Assembly: GCF_021869535.1 (NCBI RefSeq)
Contig: NW_026262659.1
Coordinates: forward strand, 8,184,001 to 8,248,000
Source of the DNA: Mytilus californianus
Lineage: Eukaryota > Mollusca > Bivalvia > Mytilida > Mytilidae
Length of the DNA: 64,000 nt
Reading direction: 5' to 3'
The translations under genes were made by a program, and so were the position numbers. The notes under the pieces were generated by a model. That model did not search any database. It was not told the origin of the DNA and saw nothing but the letters and a program-made list of their open reading frames with translations. Below, piece by piece: positions 1 to 11,156 of the stretch (positions are counted from its first letter, which is position 1; each line of letters begins with the position of its first letter).

Positions 1-80
1 CACCCGGAGGTGGTCCTCAACTGGCCCCTAAAAAAAATTGTGTACTAGTTCAGTGAAAATGGACGTCACACTAAACGCCA
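1..80 (-). repeat. Fragment of a Penelope-like element 3' tail
   Basis: Read on the minus strand, this stretch resembles about 55,050-55,135, the 3' tail of the Penelope-like relic in the last Ig-containing region. Both have the ACTGAACTAGTACACA motif followed by a T-rich run and AGGGGCC. The copy is cut by the window edge, so its length is unknown. Confidence 0.5.
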
Positions 81-180
81 AAACATATAAATGAACTAAA
101 ATTAAAAAAACATACAAGAAGTCTTAATCATAAAATAAATATTAATGTTTGGATTGTTGAAGACTAATGATGGCAACCAG

Positions 181-350
181 GGGCGGATCCAGCCATTTTT
201 AAAAGGGGGTGCCAACCCAGGATAAAAGGGGGGTTTCAGCCATTTGTCCCATTCAAAAGCATTGATTGTTAAAAAAGAGGGGTTTCAACCCCCGGTACCC
301 CCGGACCCCCCCCCCCCTTTTTGGATTGTCCAAAAAAGGGGGTTCCTACA
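181..350. repeat. Interspersed repeat with poly-C run
   Basis: The stretch opens with GGGGCGGATCCAGCC and continues with alternating G-runs and C-runs, including an uninterrupted C run near 305-318. I recognise this wording as a common interspersed repeat in molluscs. The open frames over it are translations of these G/C runs and are not treated as genes. Confidence 0.5.
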
Positions 351-499
351 TATGCAATCTGTATTTTTGTATGTTAACGTGTCCGGTCGTCGGGTTTCTA
401 ATCCAAACACACCTATCCCTCAGTATGAATGTTTGTGTAATGTTGAGAAGAAGGAGGCTTTTTTTGATAAAACCCTAACATGTGAAATACATTTATGAA

Positions 500-2610
500 T
501 TTGATTACCTTCATTAAACTGATACATGTAAGTACTTTGGGGTTATAAATATTGCACTTCTGCAAAATCCAACGCCTGACTCAAAATGTCGTCCGTCTTA
601 TACCCGTCCATATTGACAACTGCATACAAGGATCATGATGTATTTTTTTTATAATAAGAATGCACGATACGGCCAACCTTGACCTGCTTATCCATATTAG
701 CACATGGAATTAACGGGAATATGCAAAACAGCAACTTTGACATTTGTAAAATCTACTCACTTGTCAAAGTTTGAATGAAGATCGTCAAAGTAAGGTTACT
801 AGTGGGGTTTCAATCATTTAAAAAAAAAATCTTTTTTTTAATCATGGTTTGATATTGTCAATAAAAATGCTGTCTGTTCTTTTTCATCTAATATTCCATG
901 TAAACAAATATAGGGTTTAGCATCGGGTGTAAGTTAGTTATACACTTCGGGATACTGCGTGTCTGGATAAGAAACCCCTCCGGCCTCCGGATTATGTTGA
1001 TTCGTTCCTATATTTCGTCAAGTTTAAAACAAAAACAAGATCATTATATAAAGAATATTCATGGTTTTGATTCAGAATATGACATGTGCTTTTATGTAGA
1101 CATCCTACATTTACTTTTAAAGATAATCAGCATACAAAAAAAAGATTATAAACGACTTAAGGTCGTATTGGAATTCTAAGTTTGATTAAACTCTGTTGTC
1201 GGTTTCTATCTCATTGACGTATTCCCAGCAAATTCAAACAAATTCGCAAACTACCAGTATATAAATTATCAAAATCAAATAATTAGAAAAAAAATTTAAA
1301 TCATCCTACAAAACTTTTTTTAGCATCCCTCTTTTCATATTAATGAATTCTATGTTTTCATTCTTTTATAAGCACACTTTGTGTTTATTCCCCCACTCCT
1401 TTTTTTTTTTGTAGTTTACGGAAGCGCTTTGAACGCATACAATTCATAAAGTGTTGTTTTCAGTTTTTATCACAGTTTTGGATTTCGTTGTGCAAAGAGG
1501 AACGCTTTACTATTCTGCAACTTATTTTGTCATAATGCAAAAAAAACCAGAAAAATGTCATTCAGAAAACATCAATAAAACCGAATGTTTATCTCATATC
1601 ATAATCACAAAATTTGAAGTAAAACTAAAATAATCCTATTCTTTAGATGTTATCACTTTTGACCTCGTGCTGCGTTTTCGGTGACTGATATACATACACT
1701 ATAAACATGAAGGGATATTATTCAGAATTGACCAACGTAAGTAGAGTTAAGTAGTCTGCCATTGTAAAGAGAAAAATGTCCTGTTAAGAGGAAGTTCAAA
1801 AGAGATTCCATCTTTTGATGGGAAGAATGGATATGGTGTATTAATTCATGAGAGAAAAATTAGTTTAATCTTTTTCTTGGAAAAAAATATCAACGGATTT
1901 TCTTCTTGATACAAGATTTTTGACACACGCTGATTGGTGTACATACAATACAATCTTGAATAACAACAATTAAATTGATTTATTTTTCTCTCTCGGGGAC
2001 AAATGAATAACCACTATGGTTCTAACTGTAACTGTAATACTAGTCACTGGACAAGAGGCAATAAATTAACAAATTGTAAAAGTAAGGTGCTATCAAGTAA
2101 ACAATGAATCAATTTCAATAATGTATACATATGAAAAGAAGAACATTAATTTACGTTTGAATGAATATATTTATATAAGAAATAACTAGTCTGTCTTAAA
2201 TATGTCGAGTGACTCAAATGCATTGACACGATTTCAACTTGAAGTGTTTGTTTAAAGATTTTAGTAGTTATTTCTTGTTATTCAATTTCTTTATCTCAAA
2301 TTGTTGCATATGGCTTCAATATGTTAACATGAATAAAACGAGACGTGGGTACACGTCAATGAGCCAGCAATCCAACGACAAAAATAACCAAAGGACATCT
2401 AGATGACAACATCCAGCGTCCAACAGCAGACGGCGCGGGTGTTTGCATTTTTTTTATATTCTTGCATACAACATGTACATATTATTTACTAGAAAATCTT
2501 GCTTTACTTTAGTTCAATTTTTCTTTCCTTTATTTTTTTTTTTTACCTTTATTTTTATTAAGTTTTTGTTTTGTGTTGTTGTTTTGTTGTCGTTATTTTG
2601 TTGTTTTTAT
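500..2610. other. AT-rich non-coding stretch, no feature seen
   Basis: Only short open frames of low-complexity composition are present. No domain, splice-bounded exon, RNA gene or tandem repeat was recognised. Confidence 0.5.
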
Positions 2611-2611
2611 T

Positions 2612-2616
<5 letters not shown>

Positions 2617-2652
<36 letters not shown>

Positions 2653-2688
2653 TGTGTGTGTGTGTGTGTGTGAGGGGGGGGGGGGGGG
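2617..2688. repeat. (TG)n microsatellite followed by poly-G
   Basis: A TG run of about 56 bp with one TC interruption is followed directly by about 15 G. This is a simple sequence repeat visible in the raw sequence. Confidence 0.95.
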
Positions 2689-3155
2689 TAATTAAAAGAG
2701 GTAGGACCTAATTCCCTTGTATTCGTTTCACTCAGAGGTTGAAAATTGGAAGTTGTTGAAAAGTACTAGAATTTCAATATTGTATTTTTTCTAAAAGATT
2801 TATAAGGCATCGTTAACCAATATGAACTAATTATTCTTGAAAGACAATACATTTCGTTACTTCCAGTAGTTTTTTGTTTTGGTTAAGACTCTCTAATCGG
2901 TTTTGGAAAAAAATACTCAAAATTTGTCAAAAGCCATCAAAGTTGCAGTTTTTAGCCATCTTTAGACGTTTATAATTTTCTTATATATTCAGAAATACGT
3001 TGTCATGTTGTTAAAATCTCAAAGAACACAGTTAAAACTGTGATACTATAAATATTAGTAAAATATTTTTGAATATGACCGTGGAGTAAAATAAATTCAG
3101 GAGAAATTAAGCCTACGTCTTTAGAGTAATGTTATAATTGTTTAAGCGTTGTTAT

Positions 3156-3523
3156 GGTTTCTAGTGATCCATTGTTTTGGTTTCTAGTGATCCATTGTTT
3201 TGGTTTCTAGTGATTCATTGTCATGGTTTCTAGTGATCCATTGTTTTGGTTTCTAGTGATTCATTGTTTTGGTTTCTAGTAATCCATTGTTATGGTTTCT
3301 AGTGATTCATTGTCATGGTTTCTAGTGATCCATTGTTTTGGTTTCTAGTGATTCATTGTCATGGTTTCTAGTGATCCATTGTTTTGGTTTCTAGTAATCC
3401 ATTGTTATGGTTTCTAGTGATTCATTGTCATGGTTTCTAGTGATCCATTGTTATGGTTTCTAGTGATTCATTGTCATGGCTTCTAGTGATCCATTGTTTT
3501 GATTTCTAGTGATTCATTGTTTT
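3156..3523. repeat. Minisatellite, 16 copies of a 23-bp unit
   Basis: The array is 368 bp long, exactly 16 x 23 bp. The unit reads GGTTTCTAGTGATCCATTG followed by four variable bases. Units differ mainly at C/T in GATCC/GATTC and at the last four bases (TTTT, TCAT or TTAT). The variants alternate in short blocks, which suggests higher-order duplication. No coding function is apparent. Confidence 0.95.
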
Positions 3524-3529
3524 GCACTA

Positions 3530-5385
3530 AAACCATGAACATGGGCGAACATGATGAAGTTCCTCATGCGCATCGCTTTATACGTAACACATATAAAGTT
3601 TTTTTATGCAGTTATTTCTGAGTATATAATGGGCTTGTTATCATGATATTTTCAGGTAATAATTCAAATTTTGATTGCCATTTAATAGATCGTGGAAGCT
3701 AACATTTTGATTTCTTGCTCGAACATTATTTTGAGAAACATTATTAAAGGGATATAAAGGAACGCTTCTTTCGCTGGTTAAAGGAAAAGTTATTTGCAAC
3801 CAAGTTTTTTTCACGTTAAACAAACAAAAGAAAGAATATGTATTGTTGTTTTTTTTCTCTCTCCTGTTGACACGAAAAATTCCTCATTATATTTTAGAAT
3901 ATTAAGTGATTTTCAAAGGAGCATACTGAAGAAAATACTGAGTTTTCAAACATTTTGTTTTAGCATATTTTAATTCATATCATAGCTTATTGGTTGCCTT
4001 TATTGTAACATTGAATATATACATCACACATGTATACGTATAGAAACATGTATTTTGAAATAGTAACACCATGTGCGCTATTTTGAATCCGAGGCGACTT
4101 AAACAGTTAAGACTATAATCATGATAATGTAAGGCTTTATAAAAGGATATCATTCATGAACTTTTGCATACAGGAGGTTTACAACACGCTATATGGGAAG
4201 ACTGATTGTCTTCCAAAACAAATATGATAATTTCAAGTGATGACAAAAAAAAACACGAACGAAATTAACATTCCTAAAGGTGAAAACGTGAAAAAGGTGA
4301 AAAAAGTTTGAAACGTAAATTTGCGAAATATCAAAGGGAGATAATCATTTAAATGTAGGTTTATCATTCTGTCTACACGATTAAAACAAAAAAAGAAAAT
4401 CTGATGCTATTCCGATTGGAATAATGACCATAGGCACGTTTTGCTTCTGTAAAAATGCATTTTTTTTTCAATTTCACGTCTCATAAGATTTCGAATGATA
4501 TATTTATTTTGTATGATATGATGGTTTTCTGTAAATCCCGCAGAGTCCCTAGTATCGGATACAATGACGCATATAAATTACAAGATCGATGGTTTTGTTC
4601 CAGTTTTTCCCACCAAAGAAAGCTGGCCGCCGTGATGTAGTCATGCATGGTCACTTTTACAAGAAAACAGAATCTTCTATAGAGGCATTTTTCCAAAGTC
4701 ATATTTATAAAGCTGTTGGCATAAAATGTTTAAACAGTTTTTAAATACTCTTTCAAGTACAAAACATGAAAATGTATTACGGCATATAGAAAAGATAGAC
4801 AAAAACAGGGGGTGGGGCGTGTTTTGGTAATACCTGTTATTCTTTTGATGTATCAACAAATGGATTTTTCATATGTAACCTGGATATACTAATTAAATAT
4901 TTTTTTCTAAAAAAGCATGAATATGGAATAAGTTAATTAATTCAGTCATTTTATAACGAACACTTAATGCTCTATTTATCTTGGAAACACAAAGTTCCAT
5001 AAAAGAAACAGGCCTAGAATTCCGATACGAAAGGTTATTATAGCTAAAAGCATATTGCAATCGTCAATTTTTAAGGTTGAAGTTATCCGTTCGAATAAAT
5101 ATTTTAATAGATGCTACATTGTAATTTTTTTCTAGGTATTTTATCTTTTTAATAGATATCAATGGATACTCATGAAGTAGCATCTGTAGACTGTTATTGA
5201 TTAAACAATGTGTACCGTGAACAGTAAAATGATAAGGAAAGGGGATAAAGGGAAAGGGGGGGGGGGGGGTTATTGCATACTTACTGTTATGTTCTTCAGA
5301 TAAATATTGAGTGCAACACATCATAACGAACCGTGGTATTACACTCCAATCATCTGATTTTTAAAGTTTATTCTTAAGTTGTCCT
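3530..5385. other. AT-rich non-coding stretch, no feature seen
   Basis: Only short low-complexity open frames occur. A G-run lies near 5,258-5,268. Nothing else was recognised. Confidence 0.5.
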
Positions 5386-5600
5386 GTTACACCACTGTCC
5401 TAGGTAAGGGGACTGAGCGCTTACAAACATGTTTAACACCACCAAATTCTATATGTGCCTTTCCCAAATAAGGAGTCTGTATTTCATTGCTCATTGTTGT
5501 AGGCCGTAATGTGATCTAATGTTGCTTAAATCCGCTTCGTTTGGACTCTTCTTGATAGTTGTCTCATTGGTAATCATACCACAACTACTTATCTTATATT
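5386..5600 (+). repeat. Mussel interspersed repeat, family A
   Basis: It starts with CTGTTACACCACTGTCC and ends with GTTGTCTCATTGGTAATCATACC. The same end motif occurs near 24,140, 29,190 and 57,110, and the start motif recurs inverted near 10,665. This is a dispersed, partly truncated family with no coding content. Confidence 0.7.
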
Positions 5601-5839
5601 ATATGCAACAGTATTAATAATAAGCATCTTTATGGGCATTTGCAAATCTAAATAAGCAAGAAGATCAATCAATATATCGACTACCAACCCTATGGTAATG
5701 CGACCAAATTTACTTACTGAAATAAGCCATTACATGACTTTTGAGTAAAATCTAAGTAAATTGTCTTAAATCTATTCACAATTTTTTTAATCGACTTTGG
5801 ACAATTTAGAGCTTGACATTTTTTAAAAGATACTTGTTT

Positions 5840-6090
5840 ATTATTCACTACAAGATGTAAATTATTCACCACAATATGTCTATTATTCACCACAAGATGT
5901 CTATTATTCACCACAAGATGTCTATTATTCACCACAAGATGTCTATTATTCACTACAAGATGTCTATTATTCACTACAAGATGTCTATTATTCACCACAA
6001 GATGTCTATTATTCACTACAAGATGTCTATTATTCACCACAAATGTCTATTATTCACCACAATATGTCTATTATTCACTACAAGATGTCT
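5840..6090. repeat. Minisatellite, 12 copies of a 21-bp unit
   Basis: The unit is ATTATTCACCACAAGATGTCT with C/T variation at CACC/CACT. The array is 251 bp, i.e. 12 x 21 minus one base: one unit near 6,040 lacks the G of AAGATG. The period is a multiple of three, so both strands show long open frames (repeating MSIIHHK on the plus strand and VNNRHLV on the minus strand). I regard these as by-products. Confidence 0.95.
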
Positions 6091-6160
6091 CTTGGTTGTT
6101 TGTGTTGTTGGATTGCCTTCACATTAACAATATCTTCATCTCCTTTATTTAAGAAATTAT

Positions 6161-6230
6161 TCCTTCATGTCATGCTCTATGCACATTTCATTGCCTACTT
6201 TTAAATGAGCATAGAGCATGACATAAAGGA
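6161..6230. repeat. 28-bp inverted repeat with 14-base loop
   Basis: Arms at 6,161-6,188 and 6,203-6,230 are reverse complements with about two mismatches, sharing ATGTCATGCTCTATGC. Weaker pairing continues outward. It could be a small foldback element or a structured transcript segment. Confidence 0.8.
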
Positions 6231-6244
6231 TTTATTTCGATTCT

Positions 6245-7090
6245 AATAGGACAAAAACGGTATTTTTATAGGTCTAAGCGTACAAAAATACCTCACAAAT
6301 GTTTCACTGTTCCCGTTTCCTCCCATGAATTATGTACGTTACATTTTCATATTTTATAAGTTTAAACAATAATTGCAGGGTAAATATATGTTGTTTGAAT
6401 AACAATATATAACAAATTTTATGTAAACAGCTTAAATATATGTATTTTATAAGTGTACACATGATAATAACAAGAATGTAAACAATAAGTTTGTGCGCAT
6501 GTGTCAAATTTATGTTGTGCTAATAAAGAAATAAGGACGTCATATTAGAATCTTTATTTAAACACATTCTTTAAATTCAAAACAACAATAATGGGCTTGT
6601 AAGGAGTAATGGGAAAATAAAACTATGACAGAAGGTGTGTTCAAAAACTAAAATGGACCTAATTACATAGTTATCTACTTACTAACTATAAACCGTTATA
6701 TACAGGGAAATAATTCATTTTGAAATATTCTTTATGTAAAATAAAACTCATTTTCATGTACAATTCAGTACTTTGGAGCGAATGAAGTATTAAGTGATGT
6801 TATTTTAAACAAATTAGAAACAATGTCCTAAATAACATACACATTTACATGTTTTCCATGTATTGGTGTTTATTGTATGTTCTTTTGTGGTCATTTCCTT
6901 AGTCTACTGATTGAGGTACACAAAGTCTTGATATTAAAAAAGAAAGAGTTAAAACCAACCATATTTTCATGTGGCTGTCTCCCAAGACATGAACCACGTC
7001 AGAAGGTGTCGTATCTTAATGGTGTTTGGTACTTGGAGAATTAGTGTTTTCGCAGATATTTCATTTATTCAGGTACATTTATTGAAACCG
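6245..7090. other. AT-rich non-coding stretch, no feature seen
   Basis: Nothing beyond short AT-rich open frames was recognised between the 21-bp and 60-bp tandem arrays. Confidence 0.5.
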
Positions 7091-7096
7091 TAATAG

Positions 7097-7972
7097 ACTC
7101 GGGACGATTTAGAGCTTAACCTACGGTTTATACACCAGTCCTGTCTATTGTTGATGACTCGGGACGATATAGGGCTTGACATATGGTTTATACACCAGTC
7201 CTGTCTATTGTTGATGACTCGGGACGATTTAGAGCTTATTATATGGTTTATACACCAGTCCTGTCTATTGTTGATGACTCGTGACGATTTAGAGCTTAAC
7301 ATATGGTTTATACACCAGTCCTGTCTATTGTTGGTGACTCGGGACGATTTAAAGCTTAACATATGGTTTATACACCAGTCCTGTCTATTGTTGATGACTC
7401 GGGACGATTTAGGGCTTGACATATGGTTAATACACCAGTCCTGTCTATTGTTGATGACTCGGGACAATTAAGGGCTTGACATATGGTTTATACACCAGTC
7501 CTGTCTATTGTTGATGACTAGGGACGATTTAGGGCTTGACATATGGTTTATACACCAGTCCTGTCTATTGTTGATGACTCGGGACAATTTAGAGCTTGAC
7601 ATAAGGTTTATACACCAGTCCTGTATATTGTTGATGACTCGGGACAATTTAGAGCTTGATATATGGTTTATACACCAGTCCTGTCTATTGTTGATGACTC
7701 GGGACGATTTAGGGCTTGACATATGGTTTATACACCAGTCCTGACTATTGTTGATGACTCGGGACAATTTAGAGCTTGACATATGATTTATACACCAGTT
7801 CTGTCTATTGTTGATGACTCGGGACGATTTAGAGCTTAACATATGGTTTATACACCAGTCCTGTCTATTGTTGATGACTCGGGACGATTTAGAGCTTGAC
7901 ATATGGTTTATACACCAGTCCTGTCTATTGTTGATGACTCGAGACGATTAAGGGCTTGACATATGGTTTATA
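7097..7972. repeat. Tandem array, about 14.6 copies of a 60-bp unit
   Basis: The period is 60 bp without length variation; the unit contains TACACCAGTCCTGTCTATTG and GGGACGATTTAG. Sixty is a multiple of three, so open frames run through the array on both strands (repeating SRVINNRQDWCINHM on the minus strand). Because several frames on both strands stay open and no flanking exon signals are seen, I treat it as a non-coding satellite-like array. Confidence 0.95.
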
Positions 7973-8134
7973 ATTACTTTTGTCTATTTTGCTAAGAACC
8001 TGTCCTTCCTGCATGACAACTATGCTGTTATTCCCCTGCAGATAATTCCCAACAACATCGCTTTTGTGTGTGTTAATCACATCACATAAAATTCTTGATA
8101 ACGCCATAAGGTATTGACAGTTTATTTGGGAACT

Positions 8135-8784
8135 CAGTCTATACTCCCACGACACCAACCATAGAGGTTATCCTGAACAATCATAAGTCAGGTCTATGTC
8201 CCACGACACCAACCATAGAGGAAATCCTGAACAATCATAAGTCAGGTCTATGTCCCTCGACACCAACCATAGAGGAAACCCTGAACAATCATAAGTCATG
8301 TCTATGTCCCACGACACCAACCATAGAAGAAATCCTGAACTATCATAAGTCAGGTCTATGTCCCACGACACCAACCGTAGAGGAAATCCTGAACAATCAT
8401 ATGTCAGGTCTATGTCCCACGACACCACCCATAGAGGAAACCCTGAACAATCATAAGTCAGGTCTATGTCCCACGACCCAACCATAGAGAAAACCCTGAA
8501 CAATCATAAGTCAGGTCTATGTCCCACGACACCAACCATAGAGGAAACCCTGAACAATCATAAATCAGGTCTATGTCCCACGACACTAACCATAGAGGAA
8601 ATCCTGAACTATCATAAGTCAGGTCTATGTCCCACGACACCAACCATAGAGAAAATCCTAAACTATCATAAGTCAGGTCTATGTCCCACGACACCAACCA
8701 TAGAGGAAATCCTGAACTATCATAAGTCAGGTCTATGTCCCACGACACCAATCATAGAGGACATCCTGAACTATCATAAGTCAA
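8135..8784. repeat. Tandem array, about 12 copies of a 54-bp unit
   Basis: The unit contains GTCTATGTCCCACGACACC, ACCATAGAGGAAATCCTGAA and AATCATAAGTCAG. It lies only about 160 bp after the 60-bp array but shares no obvious sequence with it. The period is again divisible by three, which yields open frames on both strands (for example repeating LVSWDIDLTYD) that I do not consider genes. A copy near 8,477 carries a 2-base deletion. Confidence 0.93.
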
Positions 8785-8829
8785 TTATATGTTCCTTTGA
8801 AAGAAGAACTGGAAAATCCTTCACTGTTG

Positions 8830-9912
8830 GATATAAAAATTAAATATGTTTCCTAAAAAACAATGTTACATTGCTGTATCTGTCAAGTGCTCAACGAAAC
8901 TTCTTTCCAAATTACCAAGATCAACTTTATCAGCAATCAAAGCTAGTCTTTAGAGTAACTGTAAAACTGTGAATCGTTGCTAATTACTACAAAATTCCAA
9001 AGATCTATTAGAGTTCATACAATCTAAGTCTCTTTCAACTTGCAATAGTATAAAACATTTGACTTTTCTACACTTTATTCTAATATTACCCGTCCAAGAA
9101 TTAGTCCAACTTGATTCAAATGAAATATTCCCTAACTGACATCATCGAGATGCTTGTTTTTTTTTATTGACAATATATATGTTACGTTATGAGGACGTTC
9201 CTATGGAAATCAACTGTTGCCCTCGAATTTGAACGACTTGTTCCTTTAACCAGAAGCTTCTCGGAAAGAACGAAACGAAGAAACGTCGGTGTTGATTAGA
9301 ATGACACCATTCCAGGCCCTTTTGTTTTCTACAAAATTAATATTACCATTGATTAACAAGTTCCGGGTCGACGGGTTCAAAAAGAAAGATTTTGAAAGCA
9401 GAAAAAAACTGCGCATCTTATAATCAGCATGACTTTATCAGATGACAATACGAACACTAAAAATCCAGCCTAGAAATAAGTAAGTACTTTAATTCAGTCA
9501 CGGACCCGCGATGTCGCGGTAGTGTTCTAGTTTATAAAAAATGAACGTATCATTGATACTTTATGTCGAACCTATTGAGCAAAGTGCTGCAAGCGGTGAA
9601 GTTGAAGTCCTTCCTTCCAAAGTTTTACGGACGCTATCAAGAGTTTATTGCCGGTTATAGAATATATGTGTCATGGATGACCACGGAAATGTTCCAATTG
9701 TTGTAACCACATTTTGAAAGAAGGAAGTACTTTTCATTAGCCTTTGAACTTGAATTGATGGAAATTAAACCTTGTGAATATTTGATTAAATTTTTAAGAT
9801 TTGATCAAAAGTTGTTCAAATACTTATTATGATATGTGAACGAACGTAGTCTCTACGAACACACTCTTGTAAACTTTTACAGGGCTTGAATTTGTTTTTT
9901 GTATACAAGGAA
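8830..9912. other. Region upstream of the candidate first exon
   Basis: A dispersed-repeat motif with the palindrome CCGCGATGTCGCGG sits near 9,506-9,519. If the exon at 9,913 is real, the promoter and 5' UTR should lie in the last few hundred bases. I cannot identify a TATA box or transcription start. Confidence 0.35.
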
Positions 9913-9988
9913 ATGGATTTAACATACTCAAAATATTTATGTTTTCTGATGATTTTTTGGATAATATCAGTAGATACCTATCTGAAAC
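9913..9988 (+). CDS. Candidate first coding exon: signal peptide of the EGF-kringle-Ig receptor
   Basis: The 76-nt exon encodes 25 residues plus one base. It begins MDLTYSKY, continues with a hydrophobic core of about ten residues (LCFLMIFWII), and ends SVDTYLK. That is the form of a secretory signal peptide. The ATG has G at -3 and +4. It ends at a textbook donor, AAAC|GTAAGT, leaving one base (phase 1), the phase needed by the EGF exon at 31,166; the junction codon would be CAA (Gln). The donor is identical to those after both downstream EGF exons (38,104 and 49,545). No other exon was recognised in the 21 kb between, so the link to the downstream gene is an inference from phase, strand and position. 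It could be a chance open frame or belong to another gene. Confidence 0.5.
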
Positions 9989-10559
9989 GTAAGTTATAAA
10001 ACTCATTATGACATAATTTTCATTGTAATATCATTTAGTAAAAATTATTGATGAAATTGAGATAAATTCGGTTTATTCTGGCTATTCCTACATTTTGAAA
10101 ATATGGGTAAAATAGTAAGATTTTATTTTTGAGTTCCCAGAATTTTCATGTAAACAATGGGATTATGTAGGATTATGTTGTAACAACACTAAACTAATGA
10201 ACCAAGGTAAATCCAGGTAAATCTTGTGGAAAATAAAGAAAAAGAATAGTTTCTATTACAATATTTTATTTAATAATTTCATAGCACATTTGGTGTAAAT
10301 AATATTCAAAATAATAAAATGACAAATGTAAAATAATTCAAACGAGAAAACTAACGGCTTATTTATGTACAAAATAATGAACAAAAAACAAATATGTTAC
10401 ACAGCAACAAACGACAACCACTGAATTACAGAAAAAACTAATTTTCAAAAAATCAAATTATAAACAAAATAAACAAATTAACGGAAACCATTATTCCACA
10501 GTCTTGGTAGACAAAAAGACAGCGAGTTATTGTTTATACGAAGACTTGAAAACAGAGAT

Positions 10560-10930
10560 ATACTAAAAGTTCAAAATTTGGAGATCAAAGACAAAGTGCG
10601 GCCATAAAGAATGTGGCGGGGTTAAACTCGTTTGAAGGCGCCAACTTTCCCCCTAACTTGGGACAGTGGTGTAACAGTACAACATAAGAACAAACGATAA
10701 AAATCAATTGAAAAGGCTTAACTCATCAGATGGATACAAACAGAAATACATCTAACAAAAACACAGCGTGGACGTGGCAGGGTACTTGTATATCCCAACA
10801 ACAAAAAGACACTAAGTACAGATCTGAGAGAACTCGCAGTTACTGACAGCTAGTTCAAAGCCAATAACAACTAATAAAAAAATCATGCATCTAAGACTAA
10901 AATTTCAATCAGTACACATCCAACATCCAA
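10560..10930 (-). repeat. Mussel interspersed repeat, family A (inverted copy)
   Basis: The segment contains GGGACAGTGGTGTAACAGTA, the reverse complement of the start of the copy at 5,386. It continues with wording (GGCTTAACTCATCAGATGG, CTGAGAGAACTCGCAGT) that I recognise as common mussel repeat sequence. No open frame of interest is present. Confidence 0.6.
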
Positions 10931-10934
10931 TGAA

Positions 10935-11156
10935 TTTAGAGTAAAGACGTCATAAAGTCTGTCATCTATTTCTCTGTATTTTCTCTTTCTTGGAACACGT
11001 TTCCAACGGATCTGTATTGGATAAGTGTGAGAGAATGGAAGGCTTCTTTTTGTCTCAACAACTTGATCATGCTGAAGATGTTTGGGTGAGGTGCATTGAC
11101 TAACTTCTTCAGTTTACTATGCCAACCTTCTAAATGATTTGTTGTTCTAGGACCTT
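10935..11156 (-). pseudogene. C-terminal fragment of a MULE-type transposase
   Basis: On the minus strand an acceptor-like CAG at 11,157-11,159 is followed by a frame reading EGPRTTNHLEGWHSKLKK and then NAPHPNIF. This matches the conserved C-terminal (T)NNHLEGWH region of Mutator-like transposases that carry FLYWCH fingers. After a frameshift near 11,030, similarity resumes in another frame as WKRVPRKRKYREIDDRL. The catalytic core is absent. A FLYWCH exon lies 1.2 kb upstream in the same orientation (12,641-12,321), so the two may be the ends of one element that lost its middle. Confidence 0.6.

Noticed and set aside
244-498. Proline-rich open frame
   Set aside because: It is the translation of a poly-C/G interspersed repeat.
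3156-6090. CRISPR-like regular repeats
   Set aside because: The arrays are head-to-tail tandem repeats without unique spacers, in a eukaryotic context.
5714-6127. MSIIHHK and VNNRHLV repeat peptides
   Set aside because: By-product of the 21-bp minisatellite; the plus-strand frame shifts at the single one-base deletion.
7069-7902. Long open frames on both strands over the 60-bp array, encoding 20-residue repeats
   Set aside because: They result from a 60-bp period without stops; several frames on both strands are open and there are no exon or start signals specific to one of them.
8168-8843. Repeat-protein-like frames over the 54-bp array
   Set aside because: Same reason: the period is divisible by three, and frames on both strands are open.
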